A stretch of DNA of 64,000 nucleotides from Mycolicibacter icosiumassiliensis (GTDB lineage Bacteria; Actinomycetota; Actinomycetes; Mycobacteriales; Mycobacteriaceae), in assembly GCF_900078685.2 (NCBI RefSeq), contig NZ_LT546166.1, positions 622,313 through 686,312 of the forward strand. Direction: 5' to 3'. Position 1 is the stretch's first letter; every line of letters starts with the position of its first letter. The translations under genes and the position numbers were made by a program. Below, piece by piece: positions 38,091-46,632 of this stretch. Under the pieces are notes generated by a model, which worked only from the letters and a program-made list of their open reading frames with translations, was not told where the DNA came from and ran no database searches.

Positions 38091-38564
38091 ATGACGAAGA
38101 AGAACCTCGAAACGTCCATCAGCATCAACGCTGCGCCCGAGACGGTCTGGAGCTTGGTCTCCGACCTGAGTCAGATGCCGAATTGGAGTCCGCAGTGCCG
38201 ATGGATGCGGCTGGTGGGGCCGTTGCGCCAAGGTGCTTACACCGTCAACATCAACCGCCAGGGCAGCAAAGTCTGGCCGACAGCGTCCAAGATCGAACGC
38301 CTCGAACCCCAGCGAATCATCGCCTTCCGCACGCTGACCAACGACAGCACCTGGACGTTCGAGATCGAGGCAACCTCGGAAGGAACCCGACTGACCGAGC
38401 GGCGGCTGGTGCCCCCGCAAGGCACCGGCTGGATGTCGAAAACAATCGTCAATCTCGTGCTCGGCGGGGAGGACAGCTTTGACGACGAGATGATCGAGGG
38501 CATGCGGGCCACGCTGGCAGCACTCAAAGCGGCCGCCGAGCGTGCCCATCCGCAGCACGGCTAG
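38091..38564 (+). CDS. SRPBCC (START/polyketide cyclase-like) protein
   Basis: This 157-residue protein has the helix-grip fold of the SRPBCC superfamily: ETSISINAAPETVWSLVSDLSQMPNWSPQCRWMRLVG at the start, central strands RIIAFRTLTNDSTWTFEIEATSEGTRLTERRL, and a long C-terminal helix. Such domains bind hydrophobic ligands and include polyketide cyclases and lipid-transfer proteins. CGGAG lies directly before ATG 38091. It is the third gene of the MarR-linked cluster. The 84 bases between it and the convergent P450 gene show nothing clear except two short GGTGATCA words. Confidence 0.82.
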   Translation: MTKKNLETSISINAAPETVWSLVSDLSQMPNWSPQCRWMRLVGPLRQGAYTVNINRQGSKVWPTASKIERLEPQRIIAFRTLTNDSTWTFEIEATSEGTRLTERRLVPPQGTGWMSKTIVNLVLGGEDSFDDEMIEGMRATLAALKAAAERAHPQHG

Positions 38565-38648
38565 GCCGCCACGCGCAGGGCAGTGATGAGTCCAACCACC
38601 ACAAGCCGTCTCCCTCCCCCGGCAACCTGATCACCCGCGGTGCGGTGA

Positions 38649-39923
38649 TCAGGTCGTCGCCGGAATGCTTCGGAAGCCGTGCAACGTGGCCAGCCCGCGT
38701 GGTGTCGGGGCTCCGTCGAGCCGCAGGTCGGGGAACCGTTCGAACAGTGCTTGCAGCGCGATGGTGGCCTCCATGCGGGCCAGGTTGGCGCCGAGGCAGG
38801 CGTGGATACCGCTGCTGAACGACAGATGCTCTTTGGCGTTGGCCCTGGTGATGTCGAAGCGGCGGGGCTCGTCGAACATGCCGGGATCGTGGTTGGCACC
38901 GCCTAGCAGCAGGGCCACCGTTTCGCCCGCGGCGAGGTGATACCCGGCAAGCTCGAGATCACAGAGGGCGTTGCGCGATGTCATCTGGACCGGGCTGTCG
39001 AAGCGCAAGACTTCCTCGACCGCGCCCGGCCACAACTGGGGGTCCTCGCGCAGCTTCGCCAACTGTTCCGGGTGGCGCAGTAACAGCACGATCGCGTTGC
39101 CGATCAGATTGATGGTGGTCTCGAAACCCGCGCCCGCGAGCAGCAACGCTGTGACGCCCAGTTCGCGTCGGTCAAGGTCGCCGTCGCGGATGATTTGGCT
39201 GTAGATGTCGTCGCCGGGGTTGTTGCGCAACCGTTCGATGTGATCACTGAACTCGTGATCGTTTTCTCGCAGGGACTTCATGGCACACCGAAAGGTGTTC
39301 CAGGACACCCCGATATCGAGCAGCGGCGCACCGGCTTCACCCCGATCGAGCATCTTCGGCCGCTGCTCGTCGGGGATTCCGAGAATCTCGGCGATGATCA
39401 AAGCCGGTAGGGGTCCCGCGAAATCGGCGATCAGGTCCGGACGTGCTGTCGATTCCACCCGATCGAGCAGTTCATGGGTGGTCTCGACGATCCGGGTCCG
39501 CAATTTGTCGATCGCGCGAGGCGTGAACGCGCGCACCACCGCGCGCCGGTAGCGCGTGTGGTCGGGCGGATCGACCACCAGCATCGACGGTGGCTCAGCC
39601 GGATTCGGCAGCTGCGGATCCGTGCGGTTGATCAGCCAGCGAGCGGGCTTGGGCAGTCTCATATTGGCCGGATTGCTCGCTCCGAACCTGTCGTCGCGCA
39701 AGATTGCCCGGCACAGCTCATAGTCGGCCGTCACCGAGACGAACGGCGTGCGCGTCAATCGACCACGGGCACGGATCTGTTCGGTCAGCGGTTCGGGATC
39801 GCCGCCACGCAGTGGGCCGATGAGGAGGCGGGCCATCGGGTCGCCGCGCCGTGCCTGCACCGCCAGAACCGCGCGCGGAAATCCCTGCAACAGAGCCCAC
39901 CGAAGCCACAGACCTGGTCTCAT
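38649..39923 (-). CDS. Cytochrome P450
   Basis: This 424-residue P450 has the I-helix oxygen-activation motif AGAGFETT (near 263-270), the K-helix EEVLRF (ExxR) and the haem-binding FSSGIHACLGANLARME with the Cys ligand near 376. All essential motifs are intact; the substrate is unknown. ATG 39923 was chosen because it overlaps the stop of the upstream FAD monooxygenase gene (ATGA at 39920-39923) and gives a normal P450 length. The reading frame is open further upstream but inside that gene. Coupling with a flavin monooxygenase suggests sequential oxidation of one compound. No ferredoxin gene is adjacent. Confidence 0.9.
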   Translation of the reverse strand: MRPGLWLRWALLQGFPRAVLAVQARRGDPMARLLIGPLRGGDPEPLTEQIRARGRLTRTPFVSVTADYELCRAILRDDRFGASNPANMRLPKPARWLINRTDPQLPNPAEPPSMLVVDPPDHTRYRRAVVRAFTPRAIDKLRTRIVETTHELLDRVESTARPDLIADFAGPLPALIIAEILGIPDEQRPKMLDRGEAGAPLLDIGVSWNTFRCAMKSLRENDHEFSDHIERLRNNPGDDIYSQIIRDGDLDRRELGVTALLLAGAGFETTINLIGNAIVLLLRHPEQLAKLREDPQLWPGAVEEVLRFDSPVQMTSRNALCDLELAGYHLAAGETVALLLGGANHDPGMFDEPRRFDITRANAKEHLSFSSGIHACLGANLARMEATIALQALFERFPDLRLDGAPTPRGLATLHGFRSIPATT

Positions 39924-41083
39924 CGCGGCGCCCCGACCGTCGGCAGCACAAACGCCGCCCCGGCGGCGACCGTAGCCAGGTGCCTCATCAGCAGTGCTTC
40001 CGGGATCAGACCGGTGGCGCGACTGGCGGCGGCGCTGAGGAAGTCGGGCCGGACGTTGACGACTTTCCCGAACCACGCCGACTCCCGGACCAGCGGTGCC
40101 ACCCGCGGCCGGCGGAACGCGGCGAACCCGGCAAACGCGGTGGGCAGATCGGGCGCCCGGTCGACGAACTCAGCCAGGATGGCGGCGTCTTCCAAGCCCT
40201 GACACCCACCTTGGCCGAGATGCGGACGCATGGGATGGGCCGCATCTCCGACCAGCACGATCGGGCCACGCGCCCAGTGCCGGGTGGGACCGCGGTCGTA
40301 GAGGTCGTCGCGCAACACGTCCTGGGGCGAGGTCGCAGCAAGGATGCTCGGGATGGGCTCACACCAGTGGGCGAACTTGGCTCGCAGATAGGCCAGTTCC
40401 CCTTCGCGCGCTCGTTGTCCCTCCGGGGCCCGCTCGGTGGCAAACCAGTAGGTCAGGTCCGGCCCCATCGGCACATGCCCGGTTTCGACACCAGGCCCCA
40501 GGGTTTCCCCCGCCAGGTCCGGATCCAGGGCGTAGGCGGCGATTCCGCGCCATGCGGTGTAGCCGACGTAGCGTCGGCGCAGCGGGCCATTGAGATGGCG
40601 GGCCAGAACCGAATGGGTGCCGTCGGCGCCGACGACGGCGTCGACGATATCGGCCGAGCCATCCGAGAGTTGCAGCGTCACAACGTCTCCCGCCGTGGCC
40701 ACGCCGGTGGCGGCGAGCCCGTAGTGCAGGCTGCCCGCCGCCAGCGCATCGGTGAGGATGTCGCGAAGCACCGAGCGCTGCACCACCACGAGCGGTTCAC
40801 CGAGTGCCCGTACCATCCGCTCGGCCGCCGGGCGGCGCAACCACGACCCGTCGTACCAGCGCGCTGCGCCGGCGGTGATCCGGCCGCCCGCCGCACGCAC
40901 CGCATCTCCCAGACCGAGGTGGTCCAGGGCAGCCAGCGCATTGGGCCAGATACTGATCCCCGCGCCCGAGGACGTGTCGGTCCGTTGTTCGACGACGGTG
41001 ACATCGTGCCCGCGCCGCTGCAGCCCGACCGCGGTCGCGAGCCCGGCGATGCCGGCCCCGACCACCGCGATCCGCTTGCTCAT
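39920..41083 (-). CDS. FAD-dependent aromatic-type monooxygenase
   Basis: This 387-residue class A flavoprotein monooxygenase has the dinucleotide motif IAVVGAGIAGLATAVGLQRRGHDVTVVEQ, the DG motif VVGADGTHSVLARH and the second FAD motif GPIVLVGDAAHPMRPHLGQGGCQGLEDA. It uses NAD(P)H and O2 to hydroxylate an aromatic or similar substrate. The order of motifs is complete and the length is normal. It overlaps both the P450 downstream and the MmcQ-like gene upstream by four bases, making a tightly coupled three-gene unit. Confidence 0.9.
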   Translation of the reverse strand: MSKRIAVVGAGIAGLATAVGLQRRGHDVTVVEQRTDTSSGAGISIWPNALAALDHLGLGDAVRAAGGRITAGAARWYDGSWLRRPAAERMVRALGEPLVVVQRSVLRDILTDALAAGSLHYGLAATGVATAGDVVTLQLSDGSADIVDAVVGADGTHSVLARHLNGPLRRRYVGYTAWRGIAAYALDPDLAGETLGPGVETGHVPMGPDLTYWFATERAPEGQRAREGELAYLRAKFAHWCEPIPSILAATSPQDVLRDDLYDRGPTRHWARGPIVLVGDAAHPMRPHLGQGGCQGLEDAAILAEFVDRAPDLPTAFAGFAAFRRPRVAPLVRESAWFGKVVNVRPDFLSAAASRATGLIPEALLMRHLATVAAGAAFVLPTVGAPR

Positions 41084-41526
41084 CGGGCCGGACCGTCTGT
41101 GTCGTGGGTAGCCAGCCAGGCGGCTCTTCGCCTATTCGACGCTCGAGAAAGCCAGGCGTCCTGGACCACTTCGGCCAGTTCGCTCTTGCTGATCGCGTGC
41201 AGGTCTGCCTCCCGAACCAGAACGGACAGATGCCCGTTGAAATGGTCAGTGCTGAAAAACGGCGTTGCGGGGTCTTGGATGAGGGCCTGTTTGTCGGCGT
41301 CCGACTCGACCCAGATCACGATGACATCGGGGTAGGCCTCGCCCGTGACGGGATCCTTGGCGTCGGGCCGCGGGGTGCGGAAGAACACAAACGACTTGCC
41401 GCCCACCTGGTAAATCGGATTGCCTTTCGGCCCTTCGATTCTGGTGACGTGGGGCATCGACGCGGCGACCTTGTGCACGTCTGCGACTCGCGCGGGTCGA
41501 TCGGCCATAACCGCAACCGTAGTCAC
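41080..41526 (-). CDS. MmcQ/YjbR-family small protein
   Basis: This small protein (148 residues from GTG 41526, 142 from ATG 41508) has a double-wing MmcQ/YjbR-like fold. Visible blocks are VTRIEGPKGNPIYQVGGKSFVFFR, a strand with DVIVIWVESDADKQALI, FFSTDHFNGHLSVLVR and AEVVQDAWL. The family has no established activity and includes predicted DNA-binding proteins. GTG 41526 overlaps the stop of a degenerate TetR gene (GTGA), which favours that start historically; ATG 41508 is an alternative. It is coupled to the FAD monooxygenase gene. Confidence 0.75.
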   Translation of the reverse strand: MTTVAVMADRPARVADVHKVAASMPHVTRIEGPKGNPIYQVGGKSFVFFRTPRPDAKDPVTGEAYPDVIVIWVESDADKQALIQDPATPFFSTDHFNGHLSVLVREADLHAISKSELAEVVQDAWLSRASNRRRAAWLATHDTDGPAR

Positions 41527-41696
41527 CCGTCGAACAGCAGGCGCGCGATCCGCTCGACCGTGTCCATCGGATCGGCGGCTTTTACGTCGGCAGCTACCGC
41601 GTCATTGAGCCACAGCGTCGAAAAGCCGTGCACCAACGACCAGGCCGCCAGCTCGGCGCCGGCCGGATCGGCGTGAGCCGCCGCCGAGGAAATCCT
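41523..41696 (-). pseudogene. C-terminal remnant of a TetR-family regulator
   Basis: Read on the minus strand, 57 codons end at TGA 41525-41523. They encode ADPAGAELAAWSLVHGFSTL followed by WLNDAV and MDTVERIARLLFDG, the typical last helices of a TetR regulator. Upstream there is a TAG in frame and no DNA-binding domain. Only the tail survives, probably because an insertion or deletion brought in the vapBC region. The lost regulator would have preceded the MmcQ-FAD monooxygenase-P450 genes and controlled them. Confidence 0.8.
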
Positions 41697-41740
41697 CTAC
41701 CTGGCTGCCGCTATGGCGGTCGCCCTCGCCGGGTAGCGCA

Positions 41741-42124
41741 TTAGCGCATCGCGTCGACGGCGTCGGGCAACGCGTTCAACAGCTTTTCATCGGCCGTGAG
41801 CAAAGTCAGTCGCTCCACGGTGGCCTGTGCGACCAGAATCGCATCGAACGGATCCCGGTGCGGCAAAGCAACGAGGCCCGACGCCAGGGCATGCCGACGG
41901 GTGACCGGCAGGTCACGCAGCCCGGAGCGGTCGATCGCCTCACCGAGGTCAGCGGGCAGGGTGAGCTTGCCAAGCGCCGCCTTGATGGACATCTCCCAAA
42001 CACTCGCCGCGGAGACGAAGACGACCTCGCCGGAGGTAATCCGCTCGCGTGACCGCTCCCCCAATCGCGGGCTGCCGTCGAGCAACCACAGCACCACATG
42101 AGTGTCCAGCAGGAGCGCGGTCAT
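41741..42124 (-). CDS. vapC: VapC-type PIN-domain toxin
   Basis: This 127-residue PIN nuclease has the acidic site complete: LLLDTHVVLWLL (Asp 7), SAASVWEMSIK (Glu near 44), HRDPFDAILVAQA (Asp) and LLTADEKLL (Asp). VapC toxins cleave tRNA or rRNA and are held inactive by the cognate antitoxin. The ATG overlaps the antitoxin stop (ATGA at 42121-42124), the usual arrangement. It lies directly next to the truncated TetR gene, marking this point as a site of gene gain. Confidence 0.9.
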   Translation of the reverse strand: MTALLLDTHVVLWLLDGSPRLGERSRERITSGEVVFVSAASVWEMSIKAALGKLTLPADLGEAIDRSGLRDLPVTRRHALASGLVALPHRDPFDAILVAQATVERLTLLTADEKLLNALPDAVDAMR

Positions 42125-42351
42125 TCGGTGCCGAACAGGGCGTTGATCGCCGGGTCGACGTCGTCGAAGCGCTCGTCGTCATAGCCGAGTCGACCGGCCG
42201 CGGTGCCGAAGGCGATGTCAACGCGCGAGTGCGGCACGAGATCGGCGACCGGCTTACCGGCACGGGCGATCGTGATCGTCTCACCGTTCTCGACCCGGGC
42301 CAGCAGGCTCGACAAATGCGTCTTCGCATCGTGGATGTTCACCGTAGACAC
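42121..42351 (-). CDS. vapB: Phd/YefM-type antitoxin (VapB)
   Basis: This 76-residue antitoxin has an N-terminal Phd/YefM fold: TVNIHDAKTHLSSLLARVENGETITIARAGKPVADLVP, which dimerises and binds DNA. The acidic C-terminal tail (DDERFDDVDPAINALFG) should wrap the toxin. GTG 42351 is taken as the start. A palindrome 19 bases upstream is the likely autoregulatory site. It precedes vapC with a four-base overlap. Confidence 0.88.
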   Translation of the reverse strand: MSTVNIHDAKTHLSSLLARVENGETITIARAGKPVADLVPHSRVDIAFGTAAGRLGYDDERFDDVDPAINALFGTE

Positions 42352-42369
42352 GCACCCAGGCTACCGGAC

Positions 42370-42387
42370 TTAGTCCAGTCGGACTAA
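42370..42387. promoter_or_regulatory. Palindromic operator upstream of vapBC
   Basis: TTAGTCC-agtc-GGACTAA is a perfect 7-bp inverted repeat 19 bases before the vapB start. It fits an autoregulatory VapBC site. The remaining 160 bases up to the permease gene show nothing else clear. Confidence 0.65.
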
Positions 42388-42547
42388 CCACAGTCGGCCG
42401 AGTGAATACCTCTACGCCCAGCGCATCGTCGGATCTCCTTTGAGAAACATCGGCAACTGGTTCAGCTCGTTGTAGCGAAACCCCAGGACCCGAGCGCCAT
42501 GGGTTTAGGTCCTAACCAGCAACCCTGGTGCGTTACCCTTCGCAGCG

Positions 42548-44029
42548 ATGTCACTTTCCCCCGAGCCGCACCTGATTTCCCCAGCTGCGCTGACCCGCGA
42601 GGACGCGGGCTACCACAAGGACCTGGCCCCCCGGCAGCTGCAGATGATCGCCCTGGGCGGTGCCATCGGCACCGGGTTGTTCCTCGGCGCCGGCGGCCGG
42701 CTCGCCTCGGCCGGGCCGGGCCTTTTCGTCGTCTACGCGGTCTGCGGCTCCTTTGCCTTCCTGATCCTGCGCGCTCTCGGCGAGCTGGTGCTGCATCGGC
42801 CGTCGCCGGGATCGTTCGTCTCGTATGCGCGCGAATTCTTCGGGGAGAAAACCGCATACGTCTCAGGGTGGCTGTACTTCCTGAACTGGTCGATGACCGG
42901 GATCGTCGACACCACCGCGATCGCCAGCTACTTCCACTATTGGCACCTGTTCGAGGTGATCCCGCAGTGGACACTGGCCCTGATCGCCTTGTTGGCAGTG
43001 CTGTCGATGAACCTGATCTCGGTGAAGCTCTTCGGCGAGCTGGAGTTCTGGGCCGCGCTGATCAAGGTTCTCGCGCTGCTGACGTTCCTGGTGGTCGGCA
43101 CCATCTTCTTGGGCGGCCGCTACCAGGTCGACGGCCAGGAGACCGGTCTGCACCTGCTGACCGAGAACGGTGGACTCCTGCCGACCGGCCTGCTCCCGCT
43201 GGTGCTGGTGACCTCCGGGGTGGTGTTCTCCTACGCCGGGGTCGAACTGGTCGGCACCGCCGCCGGCGAAACCCCCAACCCCGAGAAAGTCATGCCGCGG
43301 GCGATCAACTCGGTGGTAGCCCGCATCGGGATCTTCTACGTGGGATCGGTGGTGCTGCTGGCACTGCTGCTGCCCTACACCGCTTTCAAGGAGCACCAGA
43401 GCCCGTTCGTCACGTTCTTCTCCAAGGTCGGTTTCACCGGCGCGGGCAGCCTGATGAACCTGGTGGTGCTGACCGCCGCTTTCTCCAGCCTCAACGCTGG
43501 GCTGTACTCCACCGGGCGGATTCTGCGGTCGATGGCGGTCAACGGCAGCGGCCCGGCGTTCACCGCCAAGATCTCGAAGAACGGGGTGCCCTACGGCGGC
43601 ATCCTGCTGACCAGTGGCGTCGGCCTGCTCGGCGTCGTCCTCAACGCGCTACGCCCCGGACAAGCCTTCGAGATCGTGCTCAACATCGCCGCGGTGGGAG
43701 TCATGGCGGCGTGGGCGACGATCGTGGCCTGCCAGCTGCGGCTGCTCCGGCTGGCCAATGCCGGAGTGCTGAAACGACCGTCGTTCCGGATGCCGCTGGC
43801 TCCCTACAGCGGGTACGCGACCTTGCTGTTCCTGGCGGGCGTGCTGGTCCTCATGCTGTTCGATCACCGCAGCGGCCCGTTTGTGTGGGGAGTGCTGCTC
43901 ATCGGCACACCAGCACTGATCGTCGGCTGGTACCTGGTGCGCGGGCGGGTACAGGCCGCGGCCGAGCTCGCTCAGACGCCCGCCGAACAGACACCGGCTG
44001 TGGCTACGCAGCCGGATCCGGACAAGTAG
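42548..44029 (+). CDS. Amino-acid permease (AnsP/AroP-like APC family)
   Basis: This 493-residue protein has twelve predicted membrane segments and the amino acid transporter signature: [37 protein letters not shown] at the first helix, [20 protein letters not shown], and [31 protein letters not shown]. This is the AAT subfamily of the APC superfamily, which imports asparagine, aromatic or related amino acids with protons. By context near lpqJ and etfD it corresponds to the Rv0346c permease (AnsP2/AroP2). Substrate specificity cannot be read from sequence. The C terminus is hydrophilic. Confidence 0.88.
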   Translation: MSLSPEPHLISPAALTREDAGYHKDLAPRQLQMIALGGAIGTGLFLGAGGRLASAGPGLFVVYAVCGSFAFLILRALGELVLHRPSPGSFVSYAREFFGEKTAYVSGWLYFLNWSMTGIVDTTAIASYFHYWHLFEVIPQWTLALIALLAVLSMNLISVKLFGELEFWAALIKVLALLTFLVVGTIFLGGRYQVDGQETGLHLLTENGGLLPTGLLPLVLVTSGVVFSYAGVELVGTAAGETPNPEKVMPRAINSVVARIGIFYVGSVVLLALLLPYTAFKEHQSPFVTFFSKVGFTGAGSLMNLVVLTAAFSSLNAGLYSTGRILRSMAVNGSGPAFTAKISKNGVPYGGILLTSGVGLLGVVLNALRPGQAFEIVLNIAAVGVMAAWATIVACQLRLLRLANAGVLKRPSFRMPLAPYSGYATLLFLAGVLVLMLFDHRSGPFVWGVLLIGTPALIVGWYLVRGRVQAAAELAQTPAEQTPAVATQPDPDK

Positions 44030-44044
44030 AAGGCCCGCAAAAAC

Positions 44045-44227
44045 ATGGCCCGCAACCGTTACGCAGCCAAACCCCCGCTGTATGGAATGGTGCTGGTCTT
44101 CTGCGCCATCGCGATCGTGGCAGTCACCGCCTACCTGCACGCCGGCTGGTGGTCACTGGTGGGTTATGCCGTTGCCGCGGTGACGGCGGTCGCCGGTACG
44201 GCGCTGGCCTTTCGGGATCTTTCCTGA
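44045..44227 (+). CDS. Small two-helix membrane protein
   Basis: This 60-residue protein has a basic N terminus (MARNRYAAKPPLYG) and two hydrophobic segments (MVLVFCAIAIVAVTAYLHA and WSLVGYAVAAVTAVAGTALA). It follows the permease after 15 bases and is probably co-transcribed. Small membrane partners of this size are common downstream of mycobacterial transporters. No function is known. Confidence 0.65.
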   Translation: MARNRYAAKPPLYGMVLVFCAIAIVAVTAYLHAGWWSLVGYAVAAVTAVAGTALAFRDLS

Positions 44228-44312
44228 CCACCGGCGGTACCGCGCGTCACTACAGCCACTGATGTCACTGGATGCGTACGCTGGGCCGGAACAGATCTCA
44301 GCGGGGGAATGC

Positions 44313-44873
44313 GTGCGGGTACCAGACCAGTCGAAGCGTAGGGCGGCCGGAAAGCTGACGCTGGCGGCCGCGCTGCTGCTGACCGGCTGCAGCAGCACCG
44401 TCGACGGCCACCCGACCGCAGCACCGGGCGGAGGGCCACCGGAGCCGTCGCTTCGGCCACCGCGTACCAGTACCGCGCCGCCGAGCCCGCCGGGTCCGAC
44501 CAAGCCGACCACCCCGAACCGGCCGGCCGACGCCATCCCGCTGCCGCCCGACGACAACGGTTACGTCTTCATCGAGACGAAATCCGGCCAGACCCGCTGC
44601 CAGATCTCGTCACCACAAGTCGACTGTGAAGCGCAGTTCACCAACACGCCGCTCAAGGACGGACAGCACGCCAACGGCGTCAGTCTCAGCGCCGACGGCA
44701 CCGTGCAGTGGGTGTTGGGCAACCTGGGCGACATCCCGGTCGTCACCATCGATTACCTCACCTACCAGGCTCAAGGCTGGACGATCAATGCCGACGTCAA
44801 CGGCACGCGGTTCACCAACGACCGCACCGGCCACGGCATGCTTGTCAGCATCGAGAACGTCGATACCTTCTGA
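44313..44873 (+). CDS. lpqJ: Lipoprotein LpqJ
   Basis: This 186-residue lipoprotein has a basic start and hydrophobic signal (KLTLAAALLLTGC) with the lipobox LTGC at about residue 30, so the mature protein is anchored by the Cys. A Pro/Thr/Ser-rich linker of about 60 residues follows, then a folded domain (GYVFIETKSGQTRCQISSPQ and later) with a Cys pair, CQISSPQVDC, likely disulphide bonded. GTG 44313 gives the size of Rv0344c (LpqJ). The frame is open to an ATG at 44262, but that start would put unusual residues before the signal. Confidence 0.82.
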   Translation: MRVPDQSKRRAAGKLTLAAALLLTGCSSTVDGHPTAAPGGGPPEPSLRPPRTSTAPPSPPGPTKPTTPNRPADAIPLPPDDNGYVFIETKSGQTRCQISSPQVDCEAQFTNTPLKDGQHANGVSLSADGTVQWVLGNLGDIPVVTIDYLTYQAQGWTINADVNGTRFTNDRTGHGMLVSIENVDTF

Positions 44874-44921
44874 TTTTTCGCCCAAGTCGCCTGCCAGTCC
44901 TTTCCGTTTACGATCGGTGAA

Positions 44922-45523
44922 ATGGCGCGCTTCGGATCTTCGGACGGTTCAGGCAAACCCAGCCAGGACCACACTCGGTCCATTCCCTACGTCCAGCGCC
45001 CGCCGCAACCACCTGGACCGGCGCCGCCTCCGTTCGGCCCCGCCAACCCGGCGCGAAACCCCGGCGATACCGGCTACCACCCGGGCAACGCCCCCACCCA
45101 ATACGCCCCCTATAGCGCCTTCGACGAGCCGACCGACCCGCAGGGCACCGATTTCGCTGCACTGTCGGACACTCCGTGGTTTCGCCGCCGTTCGGTGCTG
45201 ATTGCCTGGTTCGGACTCATCGCGGCGATGCTCGCGGTGGTGATCTGGGGAATCATCCAGCTGACCAGCCGCGGACCCGGCGGCGGCACGACCCCGGCAA
45301 CCAGCTCGTCAAGCGCCACCAGCAGCACCAGCACCAGCACGACACCTCGACGACGGCCCCGCCCCGGCAGGCCCCGCCGCAGCACCCCCCGACACAGCAG
45401 GCACCGCCCGAAAGCGAGCCGCCGCACCATCACCTACCGCATCTGCCGTCGGTGATCACCATTCCGCCGATCCCCAAGGTTCCCGAGCTACCTACGGTGA
45501 TCACCCTGCCGCCGCGCCGGTAG
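44922..45523 (+). pseudogene. One-TM Pro/Thr-rich membrane protein with C-terminal frameshift
   Basis: From ATG 44922 the frame encodes a Pro/Gly-rich cytoplasmic region, the segment DTPWFRRRSVLIAWFGLIAA leading into a membrane helix (about 90-114), and a Ser/Thr-rich linker. It then reads through an Arg-rich tail to a stop at 45455. Around 45335-45345 the next frame takes over and reads QAPPQHPPTQQAPPESEPP and LPSVITIPPIPKVPELPTVI to a stop at 45523. That is the expected Pro-rich ending, and it resembles the end of the related protein at 45981. One base appears lost in the AGCACC-repeat region. The product may still be made with an altered tail, and a sequencing error is also possible. Confidence 0.6.
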
Positions 45524-45548
45524 TCCGCCGGCCCGGTACTCTCGCCGC

Positions 45549-45920
45549 ATGCAACCACCCCGGAAGCCAGCGTGGCTCGCCGTTGACGTGGTGGCCGTGT
45601 TGATCTTCTGCGCTCTCGGCCGGCGCAGCCACGATGAGGGCATCACTCTCAGCGGCTTGGCGACCACGGCCTGGCCTTTTCTGAGCGGCACAGCGCTGGG
45701 CTGGCTGCTCTCGCGCGCCTGGCGCAGTCCCACCGCCCCCTGGCCCACCGGGGTGACGGTCTGGATTTCGACGGTGCTGATCGGCATGCTCTTGCGCGAA
45801 GCGACCTCGGCCAGTGTGGCGAAGAGTTTCATCGTGGTCGCTTCGACGGTGACCGCGGTGTTCCTACTCGGCTGGCGAGGTGTGGTCGAGCTTGTCGCGC
45901 GTCGCCGTCTGGCCAGCTGA
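45549..45920 (+). CDS. DUF3054 membrane protein
   Basis: This 123-residue protein has four hydrophobic segments. The DUF3054 family pattern is visible: WLAVDVVAVLIFCALGRRSHDEG in the first helix and loop, TAWPFLSGTALGWLL in the second, and GVTVWISTVLIGMLLR in the third. The conserved GRRSHD loop is diagnostic. The family is found in actinobacteria and haloarchaea and has no known role. It lies between two related one-TM proteins on the same strand. Confidence 0.85.
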   Translation: MQPPRKPAWLAVDVVAVLIFCALGRRSHDEGITLSGLATTAWPFLSGTALGWLLSRAWRSPTAPWPTGVTVWISTVLIGMLLREATSASVAKSFIVVASTVTAVFLLGWRGVVELVARRRLAS

Positions 45921-45980
45921 CGGGTTTCCGCCAGTGTCGTCGCGGGATTTCGTCAGGCGCGGCACCTACCCTCGGTGCGT

Positions 45981-46490
45981 GTGAACCGATCGCCGGACGA
46001 CCCGAACAACGAACCGACCCAGATGGCCGGGTACCACTACGGCGGCAACGGTAACTACGGCGAGCCGGCCTACTACAGCGAGTACCGCGAGCCCACTGGC
46101 CGCCAGCCCGAGCCGACCGAACCGCCGCCGCCACGTACTCCGTGGTATCTGCGACCAGTCGCGCTGGTCGGCCTGGGCGTGCTGACCGCAATCCTGATCG
46201 CCCTCCTGGTGTGGGGCATGGTCCGGCTGCTGAACAAGGAACCGAGCCCCACCGCGCCGGCGACCAGCTCGGTGACGTCCACCAACGCCGCGGCCGCCAA
46301 GGCGGCGGCGGCCCCACACGGCCAGAACACCCGGCGTGCGGCCAGCAGGCCAACAAGTCCCGTCATGGACAGGCCGACCACCACCGCACCCCCGAGCACG
46401 ACAACAGCACCGAGCACCACGGCTGCCCCAGTCACACCTACGCCGACCCGACAGCCGCCGGAGATCGTCATCCCGCTGCCCGGACTCTGA
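45981..46490 (+). CDS. One-TM Pro/Thr-rich membrane protein carrying a 63-bp inverted copy of the etfD start region
   Basis: This 169-residue protein has the same plan as the protein at 44922: a hydrophilic N terminus, RTPWYLRPVALVGLGVLTAI leading into a membrane helix (about 55-78), a Thr/Pro-rich extracytoplasmic tail and the ending PPEIVIPLPGL. Codons for GQNTRRAASRPTSPVMDRPT come from a 63-bp segment (46321-46383) that is the exact reverse complement of 46727-46789 at the start of etfD. It keeps the frame, so the protein is intact but with an unusual basic insert in its tail. GTG 45981 is the likely start; another GTG at 45975 is possible. The function is unknown. Confidence 0.7.
   Translation: MNRSPDDPNNEPTQMAGYHYGGNGNYGEPAYYSEYREPTGRQPEPTEPPPPRTPWYLRPVALVGLGVLTAILIALLVWGMVRLLNKEPSPTAPATSSVTSTNAAAAKAAAAPHGQNTRRAASRPTSPVMDRPTTTAPPSTTTAPSTTAAPVTPTPTRQPPEIVIPLPGL
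46321..46383. repeat. 63-bp inverted repeat, left copy
   Basis: This segment is a perfect reverse complement of 46727-46789. The symmetry ends sharply at both sides. It lies in the Thr/Pro-rich tail of the one-TM protein. Confidence 0.97.
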
Positions 46491-46632
46491 TTTCCACTGT
46501 CCGAGCGAGCGTCCGAACCGTCGCCCGCCGATACAGTTAGGCCAGCCTTTGTCGCGCCGAACGACCTCGGAGTGGCACTATGAGCGAGCACCGAGCAGGG
46601 CTTGAACTGGTGCTGCGCAAGATTGGCGGTAA

